DNA of 64,000 nt, taken from positions 1 through 64,000 of the forward strand of contig JAWODV010000029.1 in NCBI GenBank assembly GCA_046483075.1. Direction: 5' to 3'. Source of the DNA: JASMTM01 sp046483075 (lineage in GTDB: Bacteria; Thermotogota; Thermotogae; Petrotogales; Kosmotogaceae). The translations under genes and the position numbers were made by a program. Under the pieces are notes generated by a model. It did not search any database. It was given only the letters and a program-made list of their open reading frames with translations, and was not told the DNA's origin. Below, piece by piece: positions 15,865-25,376 of this stretch. Every line of letters starts with the position of its first letter. The first letter of the stretch is position 1.

Positions 15865-17217
15865 ATGAGTAACAACCCTTATATCCCGCATTCTGAGAAA
15901 GATATCAAGGAAATGCTATCCGAGATTGGTATTGACAACATTGATGAATTATTTAATGATATTCCCGGTCGTTTGGATAGTGACCTCAATATTCCTGAAG
16001 GTTCAGATGAATTTTCACTTAAGAGAAAATTTAAGCATTTATCAGAACTAAATACTCCACTTGATGAATATGCAGTTTTTAGAGGTGCTGGAATGTATAA
16101 ACATTTGATACCAGCTGTCGTTAATGCAATTGCATCAAGGGGAGAATTTTTAACTGCATACACACCTTATCAGGCTGAAGTTTCCCAGGGAACTTTACAA
16201 ATGCTTTTCGAATTCCAAACTATGATAATCGAACTAACCGGTATGGATATTGCCAATTCATCAATGTATGATGGAGCTTCAGCTGTTGCGGAAGCTGCAT
16301 TGATGGCAGCTAGAGTAACCAGAAAAGAGGATATACTTGTGGCCTCTTCAGTTCATCCTGAGTATATTGAAGTGTTAAAAACCTACTGTTTTGGAGCAGA
16401 TTTGAACGTTATTCCTGTAAAATACGAAGCTGATTCAGGAGAAATCGATATTAGTGATCTAAAAGAGAAAATCTCTGACAACACAGCAACCGTCATTTTA
16501 GGATATCCAAATTTCTTTGGGATAGTAGAACATTTGTCTAAAATTAAGGAATTATTACCAAAAAAGGCATTGTTAACTGTCGCGGTTAATCCAATTGCTC
16601 TGGGCATACTCGAAGCGCCTGGAAAACTTGGCGCTGACATTGTTGTTGGTGAAGGCCAACCCCTTGGTAATTCAATGAATCTTGGAGGACCGGGACTTGG
16701 TTTGTTTGCTACAAGAGAAAAATATATCCGAAAAATTCCTGGAAGATTAATTGGTGAAACAAAAGATCTGGATGGCAAAACAGGTTATGTTATGGTACTT
16801 CAAACAAGAGAACAACATATAAGAAGAGAAAAGGCTACTTCAAATATCTGCTCTAATCACTCTTTTAATGCATTACTCGCCAGTATTTATATGAGTATTA
16901 TGGGAAAAAAAGGTATCAAAGAAATTGCTACACGCTGCCTTAAGAAATCCCACTTTTTATACGACAAACTGCTAAAAATTGAAGGAATATCTCCTGTTTT
17001 TGATGGCCCTTTTTTCCATGAATTTGTACTAAGAATAAATAAAAGTACATCTGTGGAAGAAATTAATAAAAAACTGATGGACGAAAAAATCCTCGGCCCA
17101 TTACCTCTTAAAAGATTCTTTCCAAATATGGAGGATTGTGCCATGTTCTGTGTAACCGAAGCTGTTAACAATGATGATATTACCTTTCTTGAAGGAAAAC
17201 TGGAGGAGATACTATGA
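15865..17217 (+). CDS. gcvPA: Glycine dehydrogenase (decarboxylating) subunit 1
   Basis: This is the N-terminal half of the split P protein, which decarboxylates glycine and loads lipoyl-GcvH. The 450-residue protein begins YIPHSEKDIKEMLSEIG, as is typical, and has FRGAGMYKHLIPAVV, TAYTPYQAEVSQGTLQ and MYDGASAVAEAALMA. The PLP lysine is on the partner subunit, so the two must assemble. The ATG lies 1 base after the gcvH stop with AAAGGAGG inside gcvH. It overlaps gcvPB by 4 bases. Confidence 0.96.
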   Translation: MSNNPYIPHSEKDIKEMLSEIGIDNIDELFNDIPGRLDSDLNIPEGSDEFSLKRKFKHLSELNTPLDEYAVFRGAGMYKHLIPAVVNAIASRGEFLTAYTPYQAEVSQGTLQMLFEFQTMIIELTGMDIANSSMYDGASAVAEAALMAARVTRKEDILVASSVHPEYIEVLKTYCFGADLNVIPVKYEADSGEIDISDLKEKISDNTATVILGYPNFFGIVEHLSKIKELLPKKALLTVAVNPIALGILEAPGKLGADIVVGEGQPLGNSMNLGGPGLGLFATREKYIRKIPGRLIGETKDLDGKTGYVMVLQTREQHIRREKATSNICSNHSFNALLASIYMSIMGKKGIKEIATRCLKKSHFLYDKLLKIEGISPVFDGPFFHEFVLRINKSTSVEEINKKLMDEKILGPLPLKRFFPNMEDCAMFCVTEAVNNDDITFLEGKLEEIL

Positions 17218-18668
17218 CAATCTTCGAAAAATCAAGAAAGGAGCGTTTAGGATACAGTATTCCAGTTGAAAAATTGCCTGAAATAGAAATTGAAGAGATT
17301 ATTCCCAAAGAGCTATTAAGAAGCAAAGAGCCTTCTCTACCAGAATCCAGTGAAACTGAAGTCGTCAGGCATTATAGTAACCTATCAAAAAAGAATTTTT
17401 CCGTTGATACTGGATTTTATCCTCTTGGTTCATGCACCATGAAATATAATCCCAGAATAAATGAAAGCATATCGTCTTTACCTGGCTTCACAGAAATTCA
17501 TCCATATCAGCTAGAAGAAACGTATAAAGGTGCTCTAGAATTAATGTACAATTTGGAGAAATCACTCTGTGAAATTACAGGAATGAAAACCTTCAGTCTA
17601 CAACCTGCTGCTGGAGCTCACGGAGAGCTTACAGGAATGCTAATTATTAAGAAATATTTTAAAAGTAAGGGCGAAAAAAGAAATAAAGTAATAATTCCTG
17701 ACTCAGCACATGGAACCAATCCAGCTTCTGCGCGAATGGCGGGTTTTGATGTAGTTGAAATAAAATCAAATGAAAATGGAATCGTTGATCTTAACGATTT
17801 TAAAAAGCAAATAAACGAAGATGTTGCGGGAATTATGCTTACCAACCCCAATACACTGGGATTATTTGAAAAAGATATCTGTAAAATTACTGAAATAGCT
17901 CATAAAAATGGGACTTTAATGTATTATGATGGTGCCAATCTAAACGCTATCATGGGAAAAGTTAAACCTGGTGATATGGGTTTTGATATCATCCATTTAA
18001 ACTTGCATAAAACCTTTTCCACCCCCCATGGCATGGGTGGTCCTGGAAGTGGTCCGGTAGGTGTCGCTGAATTTTTAAAGGGCTATCTCCCTGTTCCCAT
18101 AGTAGAACTCGATGATAAAAAAGGTTTTTATTTAAAGTGGAATTTAAACAATTCTATAGGTAGAGTAAGAAGTTTTTATGGTAATTTTAGCGTTCTAGTA
18201 AAAGCATATGTTTATATTCTTATGATGGGAAAAGACGGACTAAGACTTGCAAGTGAAATGGCTGTTTTAAATGCAAATTATCTCAGAAAGAAATTATCCA
18301 CATTGATACCTACAGCATATCCAGGTTTATGCAAGCACGAAGCTGTTTTTGATGGCACAAGACTGGTAAAAAAATACAATATTAAGACCCTTGATCTGGC
18401 CAAAAGATTACTGGATTACGATGTGCATCCTCCAACTATATACTTTCCTTTAATTGTAAACGAAGCTTTAATGATAGAACCACCTGAAACTGAAAGCAAA
18501 GAAAATATCGATAATTATATCGAAATAATCAAAAAAATCCTGAATGAAGCAACACAGAACCCTGACAAATCAAAGCATGCTCCTTATACGACTCCTGTCA
18601 GAAGATTGGACGAAGTTACTGCTTCGAGATCACCTGTGGTTAGCTATAGACAGGATACTAAGGGTTGA
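17214..18668 (+). CDS. gcvPB: Glycine dehydrogenase (decarboxylating) subunit 2
   Basis: This C-terminal half of the P protein carries the PLP lysine in HLNLHKTFSTPHGMGGPGSG. Other family segments are FYPLGSCTMKYNPR, LQPAAGAHGEL, DSAHGTNPASA and the C-terminal YTTPVRRLDE. It is 484 residues, the usual length. It starts with ATG overlapping gcvPA by ATGA-type coupling and ends the operon. The tRNA-Thr promoter begins within its last codons, so the gene has no terminator of its own before the tRNA. Confidence 0.96.
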   Translation: MTIFEKSRKERLGYSIPVEKLPEIEIEEIIPKELLRSKEPSLPESSETEVVRHYSNLSKKNFSVDTGFYPLGSCTMKYNPRINESISSLPGFTEIHPYQLEETYKGALELMYNLEKSLCEITGMKTFSLQPAAGAHGELTGMLIIKKYFKSKGEKRNKVIIPDSAHGTNPASARMAGFDVVEIKSNENGIVDLNDFKKQINEDVAGIMLTNPNTLGLFEKDICKITEIAHKNGTLMYYDGANLNAIMGKVKPGDMGFDIIHLNLHKTFSTPHGMGGPGSGPVGVAEFLKGYLPVPIVELDDKKGFYLKWNLNNSIGRVRSFYGNFSVLVKAYVYILMMGKDGLRLASEMAVLNANYLRKKLSTLIPTAYPGLCKHEAVFDGTRLVKKYNIKTLDLAKRLLDYDVHPPTIYFPLIVNEALMIEPPETESKENIDNYIEIIKKILNEATQNPDKSKHAPYTTPVRRLDEVTASRSPVVSYRQDTKG

Positions 18669-18693
18669 AAGATGTAGTTTGCTATGATATGAT
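18665..18693 (+). promoter_or_regulatory. tRNA-Thr promoter
   Basis: TTGAAA (18665-18670), a 17-base spacer and TATGAT (18688-18693) precede the tRNA by 12 bases. The -35 hexamer contains the gcvPB stop codon. The -10 is also preceded by TGA, giving an extended -10. Confidence 0.75.
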
Positions 18694-18705
18694 TTTCAAG
18701 ATTGA

Positions 18706-18781
18706 GCAGGCGTAGCTTCAATGGTAGAGCGCCGCCTTGGTAAGGCGGAGGTTGTGAGTTCGAATCTCATCGCCTGCTCCA
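18706..18781 (+). tRNA. tRNA-Thr (anticodon GGT)
   Basis: A complete 76-base cloverleaf. The acceptor stem is GCAGGCG with CGCCTGC, with T as discriminator base and an encoded CCA. The anticodon arm is CCGCC, loop TTGGTAA, GGCGG, with anticodon GGT at 18739-18741. The T arm is GTGAG-TTCGAAT-CTCAT. It decodes ACC and ACU. It has its own promoter and terminator. Confidence 0.96.
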
Positions 18782-18806
18782 GGGAGCCTAGAGGGCTCCT
18801 TTTTTA
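18782..18806 (+). terminator. Intrinsic terminator after tRNA-Thr
   Basis: GGAGCC and GGCTCC form a stem around TAGAG, followed by TTTTTT. It begins directly after the encoded CCA of the tRNA. Confidence 0.88.
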
Positions 18807-18908
18807 TTTGTTAGCTGAGCATTTTCAGGATACAGTTAAATCTATGTTAAAATGCATACAAGGCGAATCCCTGATAATCAAATTCCTCTAATAAAAGGAG
18901 GAGGAATT

Positions 18909-20696
18909 TTGCATAAAGATTCTTCGAGACAAAGGGTCATTGTCGTTGCCAAAACAAATAAAGATGCTAAAAGATTGATAGAAGCACTTCATGATTTTTA
19001 TGAAGTAAGATATACAGAACATGTAGAAAAAGAACACTGGCTATTTTCTGACCTTTTGATCTTTGATTATTTTGATGAAAATATTGTACAAAAATCTAAA
19101 GAAAGCGATGTACCATATATATTTCTTGCTTCTGATATGGAAGAAGTAAAGAGATATTTGCTTACTGAAGATGAGTACATACTGAAAGGTCCCGGTTATC
19201 TAAATTACTTAAACAACATAGTTAACCTGATAGTAGAAAAACAACAGCTTGAAAGAATTCTGGAATTCGAAAAGGAAAAATATCTTAATCTTGTTAATAG
19301 TATGGGTTGTGGAATGCTTGTATTAAGAAAAAATGATGGTCTAATACTTTTTGCAAACAAAGTTGCAAAGGAAGTCCTTGGCTATCAGGGTAACGGTTTA
19401 ATACACATGAAATTGTCTGATTTCGTTGATTCAGAAAAAGATGTCGCTACAATACTTAGTTCAGAGCCAAAATCTAATCTGGAGTGCAAGCTTCAAACAC
19501 ACCTAGGAGATAAACGAAATGTAAGGTATAGTTCTTCCGAAACGATTTATGGTGCAGAAAGAGTTATTCAATTCACTTTTATGGATATAACGTTGCAGAA
19601 ACGAAATATGAAAGAAATTATGCTTCAATGGCGTTTTTTAGACAATGCTGAAGAAATAGCATATGCTACCGATGAAAATGGAATAATAATATATTTGAAT
19701 AGTTATGCTGCCTATAAACATGGTTACAGAATGGAAGAAATGATCGGTTCAGACGAAAAGAATTATCTTTCTGACACAGAAGAAAAAAACATTGCTGACG
19801 AATTAGCTAATGCAGGAAGATGGGAAGGAAAAGAAAAACATCTTACAAAGGATAATACTGAATTTATTGTTGACACCAAAAAAAGCATATTACACACCGA
19901 TGAAGGAACATATACGCTGACTATTGGAAGGGATGTAACAGAGGAACTCGAATTAAGAAGAAGGCTTAAATTTCACTCTTTATTCCTACAAAACATTTCA
20001 GAAATAATAATGGTAATAAATGAGGAAGGCGATCTTGTATATTTGAATGAAGTCGCAAAAAGATTTTTCAGGATAGAAAATCAGGATATCTCTTCAATAA
20101 ATGAAGAAAAAAATCAAATGTTAGTAAGTTTTTTAGAAAAATTTTTTGAAAAACTTCAGCTGATGCAGAACAGAGGTACAATCGATATTTATGAAAAAGG
20201 CAGCACTAAAATTACACTTGAATACTCATACCACAAAGTACTAAAAGAAGATGAAGAACTCTTAGGATATATAGTAACTTCAAAGGATATGACTAAATTC
20301 TATAATATGCTTGAAAGAATTAAGGAACGAGCAGTTTTGCTGGATCATTTGCATGATTTGATTATTGCCTCAGATATGAAAGGATGTATACTTTACGCAA
20401 ACAATTCCTGGCTAAATAAGCACGGTTATAGAAGCGTGGAAGAAGTTAAAGGAAAAAAACTTTCTGATGGTCTAGTAGACATCAATGAAAGTTTAAGAAA
20501 TACTATAAATGAACACCTTGCTGATAAAGGAATTTGGAGAGGTAAAATGTTAAATTATACAAAAGATGGAAATTCATTTACCGTTAAAATGACAATCGTA
20601 CGATTAAAGGATGAAGATGGTTATTTTATTGGAGATGTTGGGATTATACCAAGTAAAGAAGTCGAAAAAAGGGCAGGCGAAGTTTATGAAGGCTAG
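18909..20696 (+). CDS. Multi-PAS sensor protein without an output domain
   Basis: A 595-residue protein made almost entirely of sensor modules. An N-terminal receiver-like segment (about 10-115, with DLLIFDYFDEN at the usual aspartate position) is followed by about four PAS domains. PAS-type strings include ILFANKVAKEVLGYQG, IIYLNSYAAYKHGYRMEEM, LVYLNEVAKRFFRIE and ILYANNSWLNKHGYRSVEEV. No histidine kinase, GGDEF, EAL or DNA-binding domain follows; it ends about ten residues after the last PAS. The TTG at 18909 is preceded by AAAGGAGGAGG and is preferred over an ATG at 18852 that lacks one. Its stop overlaps the next gene, so the two proteins are probably made together and may interact. Soluble, with no membrane segment. 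Confidence 0.85.
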   Translation: MHKDSSRQRVIVVAKTNKDAKRLIEALHDFYEVRYTEHVEKEHWLFSDLLIFDYFDENIVQKSKESDVPYIFLASDMEEVKRYLLTEDEYILKGPGYLNYLNNIVNLIVEKQQLERILEFEKEKYLNLVNSMGCGMLVLRKNDGLILFANKVAKEVLGYQGNGLIHMKLSDFVDSEKDVATILSSEPKSNLECKLQTHLGDKRNVRYSSSETIYGAERVIQFTFMDITLQKRNMKEIMLQWRFLDNAEEIAYATDENGIIIYLNSYAAYKHGYRMEEMIGSDEKNYLSDTEEKNIADELANAGRWEGKEKHLTKDNTEFIVDTKKSILHTDEGTYTLTIGRDVTEELELRRRLKFHSLFLQNISEIIMVINEEGDLVYLNEVAKRFFRIENQDISSINEEKNQMLVSFLEKFFEKLQLMQNRGTIDIYEKGSTKITLEYSYHKVLKEDEELLGYIVTSKDMTKFYNMLERIKERAVLLDHLHDLIIASDMKGCILYANNSWLNKHGYRSVEEVKGKKLSDGLVDINESLRNTINEHLADKGIWRGKMLNYTKDGNSFTVKMTIVRLKDEDGYFIGDVGIIPSKEVEKRAGEVYEG

Positions 20697-21939
20697 TGAA
20701 TGGCAAACAATGGAGAAAGAAGTATTTCTTAAAAAAGCATTAAATGCAATTTCAAATAATAAAGTAAATAATTTTCTATATAGACTTTTCACTGATCTTA
20801 AATACTCTCTTGGTGCTGATAGTTATACTGAATGGGATGTAAATTCCAATAATTTGAAGTTGATTATCACAAACCATGGGCCTTTGGTTATGAGTGCTGC
20901 TCTTGAACTCATGGATCAATACGAGGATCTTTCTTCACTGATCTTTTTACAGGCATGTGACAATCTAAAGGAAAAATATATATGGTCAGAACAACCAAAA
21001 CTTAATTTGCGTGGAAAAGTGGCAGACAAAAAACTCACTCTGCAAACCCTGGGCGATACCATTTTATGGGGTGATACATTAGAAACAGTTAAGACTTTTG
21101 AACAGATCCAGGATGTTAATATTTCCCTGAAGCCTGAGATTGAAGATATTCTTTACTTTATGAGTATAGTTTCAATTGAAGAAACAACATTTAGAAATGC
21201 AAGAAATCTTGGACATAAGGCAATAGCTCTGGAAAAAACACTTGGTTTTGTTGAACGGATTCCAAAACTGTCTCAGCAATTTTATAGATGGTTTTTAAGA
21301 TATTTAACCTCGTTTCCAGTAATTTTCCCGCTTTACGATAGGATATCAAGAAATTTTGATATTGATGAAAAATGGGCAAACAGCACGGTCCCCATTGATG
21401 AAAAATTATTTGATTCAATATATAACTCCCTATACTATCGAAAGGGTATTAACACAGAAATTCTTGATAGCTTGAGAAATGGCTATAGCCTTGAAAGCAT
21501 CAGGAAATCTCTTTTCATAAGTGCTCTTAAATTTGTGTCCGAAAGACGTATGGATACAGCCTTTTATTTAATACATCTTATTAACTATCTTCATTCTTCA
21601 AAACAATATTTTCAAAGACACAGTACAGTAAGAACTGTATATGCATTATTGGTTCAGGCCTTATACACAGAAATAATTTTTGATGAACGAGGTGGTTCTG
21701 GAAGTGAAACCAGTACTCCAGTATCCGAATCAATTGACGACATCTTGAAAAAACTTGTTAAAATTGATGCTTCAGCAAATGGCGGACATAATATCAAGTT
21801 TGTTTCAACCATTCTTGATGAAAGACATCATAGCCCTGCCTGGGCTAACGACTATTTCCTGAAAGCAACCGACAAAGTATATCGACTGAATCCAAAAAGC
21901 TATAATGTACTTGAATTCTATAATGACCATCATAAATAG
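20686..21939 (+). CDS. Unrecognised 417-residue protein coupled to the PAS sensor
   Basis: I do not recognise this protein. It is mostly helical by composition, has no signal peptide or clear membrane segment and no nucleotide-binding or DNA-binding motif that I can see. A central stretch with LRGKVADKKLTLQTLGDTILWGDTLETVKTF looks like a compact domain. The C-terminal part is rich in aromatic residues and ends in a histidine-rich YNDHHK. The ATG at 20686 overlaps the stop of the PAS gene, so the pair is translationally coupled and this could be the missing output partner. A second ATG at 20710 is also possible. Its 3' end overlaps the convergent HAD gene by 10 bases. Confidence 0.75.
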   Translation: MKASEWQTMEKEVFLKKALNAISNNKVNNFLYRLFTDLKYSLGADSYTEWDVNSNNLKLIITNHGPLVMSAALELMDQYEDLSSLIFLQACDNLKEKYIWSEQPKLNLRGKVADKKLTLQTLGDTILWGDTLETVKTFEQIQDVNISLKPEIEDILYFMSIVSIEETTFRNARNLGHKAIALEKTLGFVERIPKLSQQFYRWFLRYLTSFPVIFPLYDRISRNFDIDEKWANSTVPIDEKLFDSIYNSLYYRKGINTEILDSLRNGYSLESIRKSLFISALKFVSERRMDTAFYLIHLINYLHSSKQYFQRHSTVRTVYALLVQALYTEIIFDERGGSGSETSTPVSESIDDILKKLVKIDASANGGHNIKFVSTILDERHHSPAWANDYFLKATDKVYRLNPKSYNVLEFYNDHHK

Positions 21940-22745
21940 TTTTCACTAATCAACGTTTCAATTATTTTTGAAAATCCCGCATCATTATTTGATGGGGCGA
22001 TTATATCAGCGTTTTCTTTTGCTTTTTTTGTCCCATTTTCCATGGCAATTGATAAACCAGCAATTTTAAAGGCTGGTACATCATTATCGTTGTCTCCCAA
22101 AACTACTGTTTGTTCAGGCAATATTCCCATTTCTTTGCATAGAACTTTCAGCGCCCTTCCTTTATCTGTATTTGCTGGCATAATATCGAGATAAGTTGGA
22201 AAAGACTTTACGATTTCAACTTCGTTGAATTTCCTTCTGAATTTTTTGGCTATCTTTTTAAGGAGTTCTGGCTCATCAATTATTAAAAGTTTTGTTGGTT
22301 CATGTTTCTCTACGAAAGATAAAAAGTCTTTTGGTACGTGGTACTTCACGTTTGAATGCCTGGCATAATCTACGGCTTTATCATTATCTTCTGAAACAAA
22401 TAACTCATCATTTACGTAAACCTGAATATAGTATTTTTCTTCTAGTGATTTTTTGACAATCAAATTCGCAAGCGAAGAAGAGATTTTCTTGTCAAGTACA
22501 ATTTCACCATTTAATTTCGCCATTGCTCCATTATAAGCAATAACTGGAAATACTTTACCAATGTTGATTTCAATAAATTTCTCGATAGACTGTAACATTC
22601 TGCCACTGCAAAAAATTACAGTGTGTCCTTTTTTTATTATTAAATTCAATATAGAGAGGTTTTCAGAAGAAAGTTTTTCATCATCATCTATAAATGTTCC
22701 ATCAATGTCAATAACTACAGCCTTTAATTTACTTTTTATATCCAT
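21930..22745 (-). CDS. Cof-type HAD phosphatase
   Basis: A 271-residue HAD hydrolase of the Cof/YidA (type IIB cap) group, which dephosphorylate sugar phosphates or flavin/nucleotide phosphates. Motif I is VIDIDGTFIDDD, motif II FCSGR, and motif IV GDNDNDVPAF. The ATG at 22745 gives MDIKSKLKAVVIDIDGT. Extending upstream to 22829 would read 28 codons inside nadE, so it is rejected. The start overlaps the nadE end by 17 bases with no strong ribosome binding site, implying coupling to nadE. The substrate cannot be told from sequence. Confidence 0.88.
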   Translation of the reverse strand: MDIKSKLKAVVIDIDGTFIDDDEKLSSENLSILNLIIKKGHTVIFCSGRMLQSIEKFIEINIGKVFPVIAYNGAMAKLNGEIVLDKKISSSLANLIVKKSLEEKYYIQVYVNDELFVSEDNDKAVDYARHSNVKYHVPKDFLSFVEKHEPTKLLIIDEPELLKKIAKKFRRKFNEVEIVKSFPTYLDIMPANTDKGRALKVLCKEMGILPEQTVVLGDNDNDVPAFKIAGLSIAMENGTKKAKENADIIAPSNNDAGFSKIIETLISENYL

Positions 22746-24444
22746 TTGAAATGGGCATTCTCCAATCTTTGCCAAAAGAACAACGAGAAATTTTTGTTCC
22801 TGCACAATACTGCCTGCGTTTGTACTCACTGTTTTTCACTTTTACTAAAACTTCACGGGTGATCTCTTTATCAACACCTCTTTCAGCAATTTCTTCTGGC
22901 GTAAATCTCTCTTCGAAAAAGAATCTTAGAATAGTATCAAGGATCTCATAAGGGGGTAAAATATCTTCATCTTTTTGGTTAGGCTTCAACTCAGCTGAAG
23001 GAGGCTTTTCAATTATTCTTTTTGGAATTATCTCACTCTCTTTAAAACTGTTATAGTAACTAGCAAGTTTGTTGACTTCCGTTTTATACACATCTTTTAA
23101 TGGGGCAAAACCACCTGCCATATCTCCATAAAGAGTTCCATATCCGGTTGCAAGTTCACTTTTGTTACTGGTAGCCAGTATCATCCAATCAAATTTATTT
23201 GAAAAAGCCATTAATATATTTCCTCTAATCCTTGCCTGAATGTTTTCTTCAGTAACATCCGGTTTTGTATTTTCAAAAAATTCCCTTAACGAAGACAAAT
23301 ACAGTGAATTGACCCTGTTAATTGGTATTGTTAATGTATTTATCCCCAGATTATCCGCAAGTTTCATCGCATCCTCTTTACTTTGTTCAGATGTATATTC
23401 GGAAGGCATAAACACTCCTACTGCATTCTCTTTTCCAATAGCCTCAGTAGCAAGACATGCTACCAGTGAAGAATCCAGTCCTCCACTCAATCCCAAGGCA
23501 ACCTTTTTGAAATCGTTTTTTACCAGATAATCTCTTAGACCAGTAACCAATGCTTTAAATACTTCTTCTTCTCTATACCAGATAGGTTCCTGAGAATCAG
23601 GAAAAAATTCCTGTTTTGATTTTCCCTTCAGCGATATCTTTTTCTCATTCACATCTTTAAAAATTGTATAACTCTTTCTTTTTCCTTCAACAAGATTCAA
23701 CGTAATGGCATCGTATGGATCAATATCTCCTATTAGCAATTCCTCTTCAAAATCAGCTGCAACATAGGTTTTTCCATTTGGTAAAACAATAGCGCTTCTT
23801 CCATCAAAGACCAGTTCATCCTGGCCACCAACTTGATTACAATAACCTATTGCACATGAATATTCGTTCGCCCTTGTTTGAAGCAATTTTAGCCTGTAAA
23901 AATGTTTTTCAGCCATAAATGGGGAAGCGGAAAGATTAAGCAAAAGATTTGCACCAGATTTAGTTTGATCATGACCGGGTCCTGCTGGGACCCAGATATC
24001 TTCACAGATATTTACGCCAAACTTAATTCTTCCATTAGTAAGAATCAACGAATCGTTACCTGCTGAAAAATATCTCCTTTCATCAAACACTGTATAATTG
24101 GGAAGATGATTTTTTCTATGAACCCCAATCAATTCTCCATTTTGAATAACTGCTGCTGCGTTATACAACTCTGTATCAAAATCCACAAATCCTGCAATAA
24201 CTGTAATATCGGAATTGCTTGTGTAATCTTTGATTACTTCAAGTGCAGAAAGGTTTTCCTTCACAAAATCTACTCGATAAAGCAGATCCTCAGGAGGATA
24301 GCCAGTAATGGTGAGTTCAGGAAAAACAATGATATCAACATCTTTGTCCTGTCCTTTATTTATGTATTCTTTCATTTTTGCCAGATTCTGCTCAATGTTA
24401 CCAACAACAGTGTTTATTTGAGCCAAACCTATCCTAATGATCAT
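22729..24444 (-). CDS. nadE: Glutamine-dependent NAD+ synthetase
   Basis: NadE amidates nicotinic acid adenine dinucleotide to NAD+. The 571-residue protein joins an N-terminal nitrilase-type glutaminase (about 1-250: glutamate in FPELTITGYPPEDLL, lysine in HRKNHLPNY, cysteine in FGVNICEDIW) to a synthetase domain (GLSGGLDSSLVACLA, GTLYGDMAGGFAPLKDVYKT). It ends in a typical FGKDWRMPISN. ATG at 24444 lies after GGGAGGT and gives MIIRIGLAQINTVVGN. The longer reading from 24495 is rejected. It overlaps the upstream phospholipase D-like gene by 11 bases. Confidence 0.95.
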   Translation of the reverse strand: MIIRIGLAQINTVVGNIEQNLAKMKEYINKGQDKDVDIIVFPELTITGYPPEDLLYRVDFVKENLSALEVIKDYTSNSDITVIAGFVDFDTELYNAAAVIQNGELIGVHRKNHLPNYTVFDERRYFSAGNDSLILTNGRIKFGVNICEDIWVPAGPGHDQTKSGANLLLNLSASPFMAEKHFYRLKLLQTRANEYSCAIGYCNQVGGQDELVFDGRSAIVLPNGKTYVAADFEEELLIGDIDPYDAITLNLVEGKRKSYTIFKDVNEKKISLKGKSKQEFFPDSQEPIWYREEEVFKALVTGLRDYLVKNDFKKVALGLSGGLDSSLVACLATEAIGKENAVGVFMPSEYTSEQSKEDAMKLADNLGINTLTIPINRVNSLYLSSLREFFENTKPDVTEENIQARIRGNILMAFSNKFDWMILATSNKSELATGYGTLYGDMAGGFAPLKDVYKTEVNKLASYYNSFKESEIIPKRIIEKPPSAELKPNQKDEDILPPYEILDTILRFFFEERFTPEEIAERGVDKEITREVLVKVKNSEYKRRQYCAGTKISRCSFGKDWRMPISNGYKK

Positions 24445-25363
24445 TTCCCCATACCTCCCAAATGTATACAAAATATTCCAAAAACTTTTTAGCAACCTCT
24501 TTGTTTCTTATTATAACAACTAATTCTCTGTTCTTTTCATAGGCTGAATATGTCAAATTAGCTGACCCTGTAATTACAACTTCTCGATCCAGAACCATCG
24601 TTTTTTCATGCAATGATTTATCCCTTCCAATACGTCTTACGTTGAACGGATTGCTTAAATAAGAAACGATTTCTCCGTAATCGTAAGTCCAGCTGTCCAC
24701 CAGACATCTGATCTCAATGCCTTTTATTGATTGAAGCTTCATAACACTAAGAATATCATAATCAGTAAAGGCATATGCAGCTATGAAGATTGATTTTTTC
24801 GCTTTGATCATTCGATCAAGTACTTTATCCTTAAAATCAGAACTGGGCAGCAGATAAAAAGCACAGTTTGAATTATCAAATTCAGTAGCTCTATTACCAT
24901 TCTTTAGCGCCAGAAAAAAATCGCTAAGTCCTTCAGCTATTTCACTCGAATCAAAAAATATGAAGGAATTGAGTCCTTCTTCTAACCCGGATAACGTAAA
25001 ATTACCTGTACCGATAACCGAGTTTTTTTTGTCAGATACAATAAACTTAGCATGAATGAGAGCATCTGATGAATCACAAAGTACATCAAACTCTGGATTC
25101 AATAGTATAGTTCTTTGTACTGTTGAATCGTCTACTATTACTTCCACATGTACACCTTTTTCTACCAAATTATTTAATGATTCAATTATTTCTGGATGAT
25201 CCAGCGAAAACGCCACTATAAATAATTCATCCTCTGTGCTTTCAATAATCTCCAGTAAACTATCCAGTACTGCATTATCTTTGGTGAAACGAATCTCAGT
25301 TGAATAAAGACTTACTGATAAAATTAGTAGAATAACTATTAGCAAAACAAAAAAGGGACCCAA
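24434..25363 (-). CDS. Secreted phospholipase D-like protein
   Basis: The protein has two HKD motifs, HAKFIVSDKKNSVIGTGN and HEKTMVLDREVVITGSAN, which together form one active site in the phospholipase D/nuclease superfamily. An N-terminal hydrophobic stretch (FFVLLIVILLILSVSLYS) looks like a signal peptide or anchor. A longer frame reads through tRNA-Ala and cannot be real. The first plausible start is TTG at 25363, 4 bases after AGGGA, giving 309 residues. This places the start and its ribosome binding site inside the tRNA-Ala terminator hairpin. It is coupled to nadE downstream. A nuclease (Nuc-like) or lipase role cannot be separated by sequence. Confidence 0.82.
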   Translation of the reverse strand: MGPFFVLLIVILLILSVSLYSTEIRFTKDNAVLDSLLEIIESTEDELFIVAFSLDHPEIIESLNNLVEKGVHVEVIVDDSTVQRTILLNPEFDVLCDSSDALIHAKFIVSDKKNSVIGTGNFTLSGLEEGLNSFIFFDSSEIAEGLSDFFLALKNGNRATEFDNSNCAFYLLPSSDFKDKVLDRMIKAKKSIFIAAYAFTDYDILSVMKLQSIKGIEIRCLVDSWTYDYGEIVSYLSNPFNVRRIGRDKSLHEKTMVLDREVVITGSANLTYSAYEKNRELVVIIRNKEVAKKFLEYFVYIWEVWGNDH

Positions 25364-25371
25364 TCGGTCCC
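25347..25371 (-). terminator. Intrinsic terminator after tRNA-Ala
   Basis: On the minus strand GGGACC and GGTCCC form a stem extended by A-T pairs (AAAAGGGACC with GGTCCCTTTT), followed by TTTTTTGTTTTG. It starts 6 bases past the tRNA and overlaps the 5' end of the phospholipase D-like gene. Confidence 0.85.
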
Positions 25372-25376
25372 TTTTG

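Noticed and set aside
18852..18908. ATG start for the multi-PAS protein 57 bases upstream
   Set aside because: It lacks a ribosome binding site, whereas the TTG at 18909 has a very strong one. The extra residues do not look domain-like.
22746..22829. Longer N-terminus of the HAD phosphatase
   Set aside because: The extra 28 codons lie in nadE in another frame and do not belong to the HAD fold, which begins directly at the ATG at 22745.
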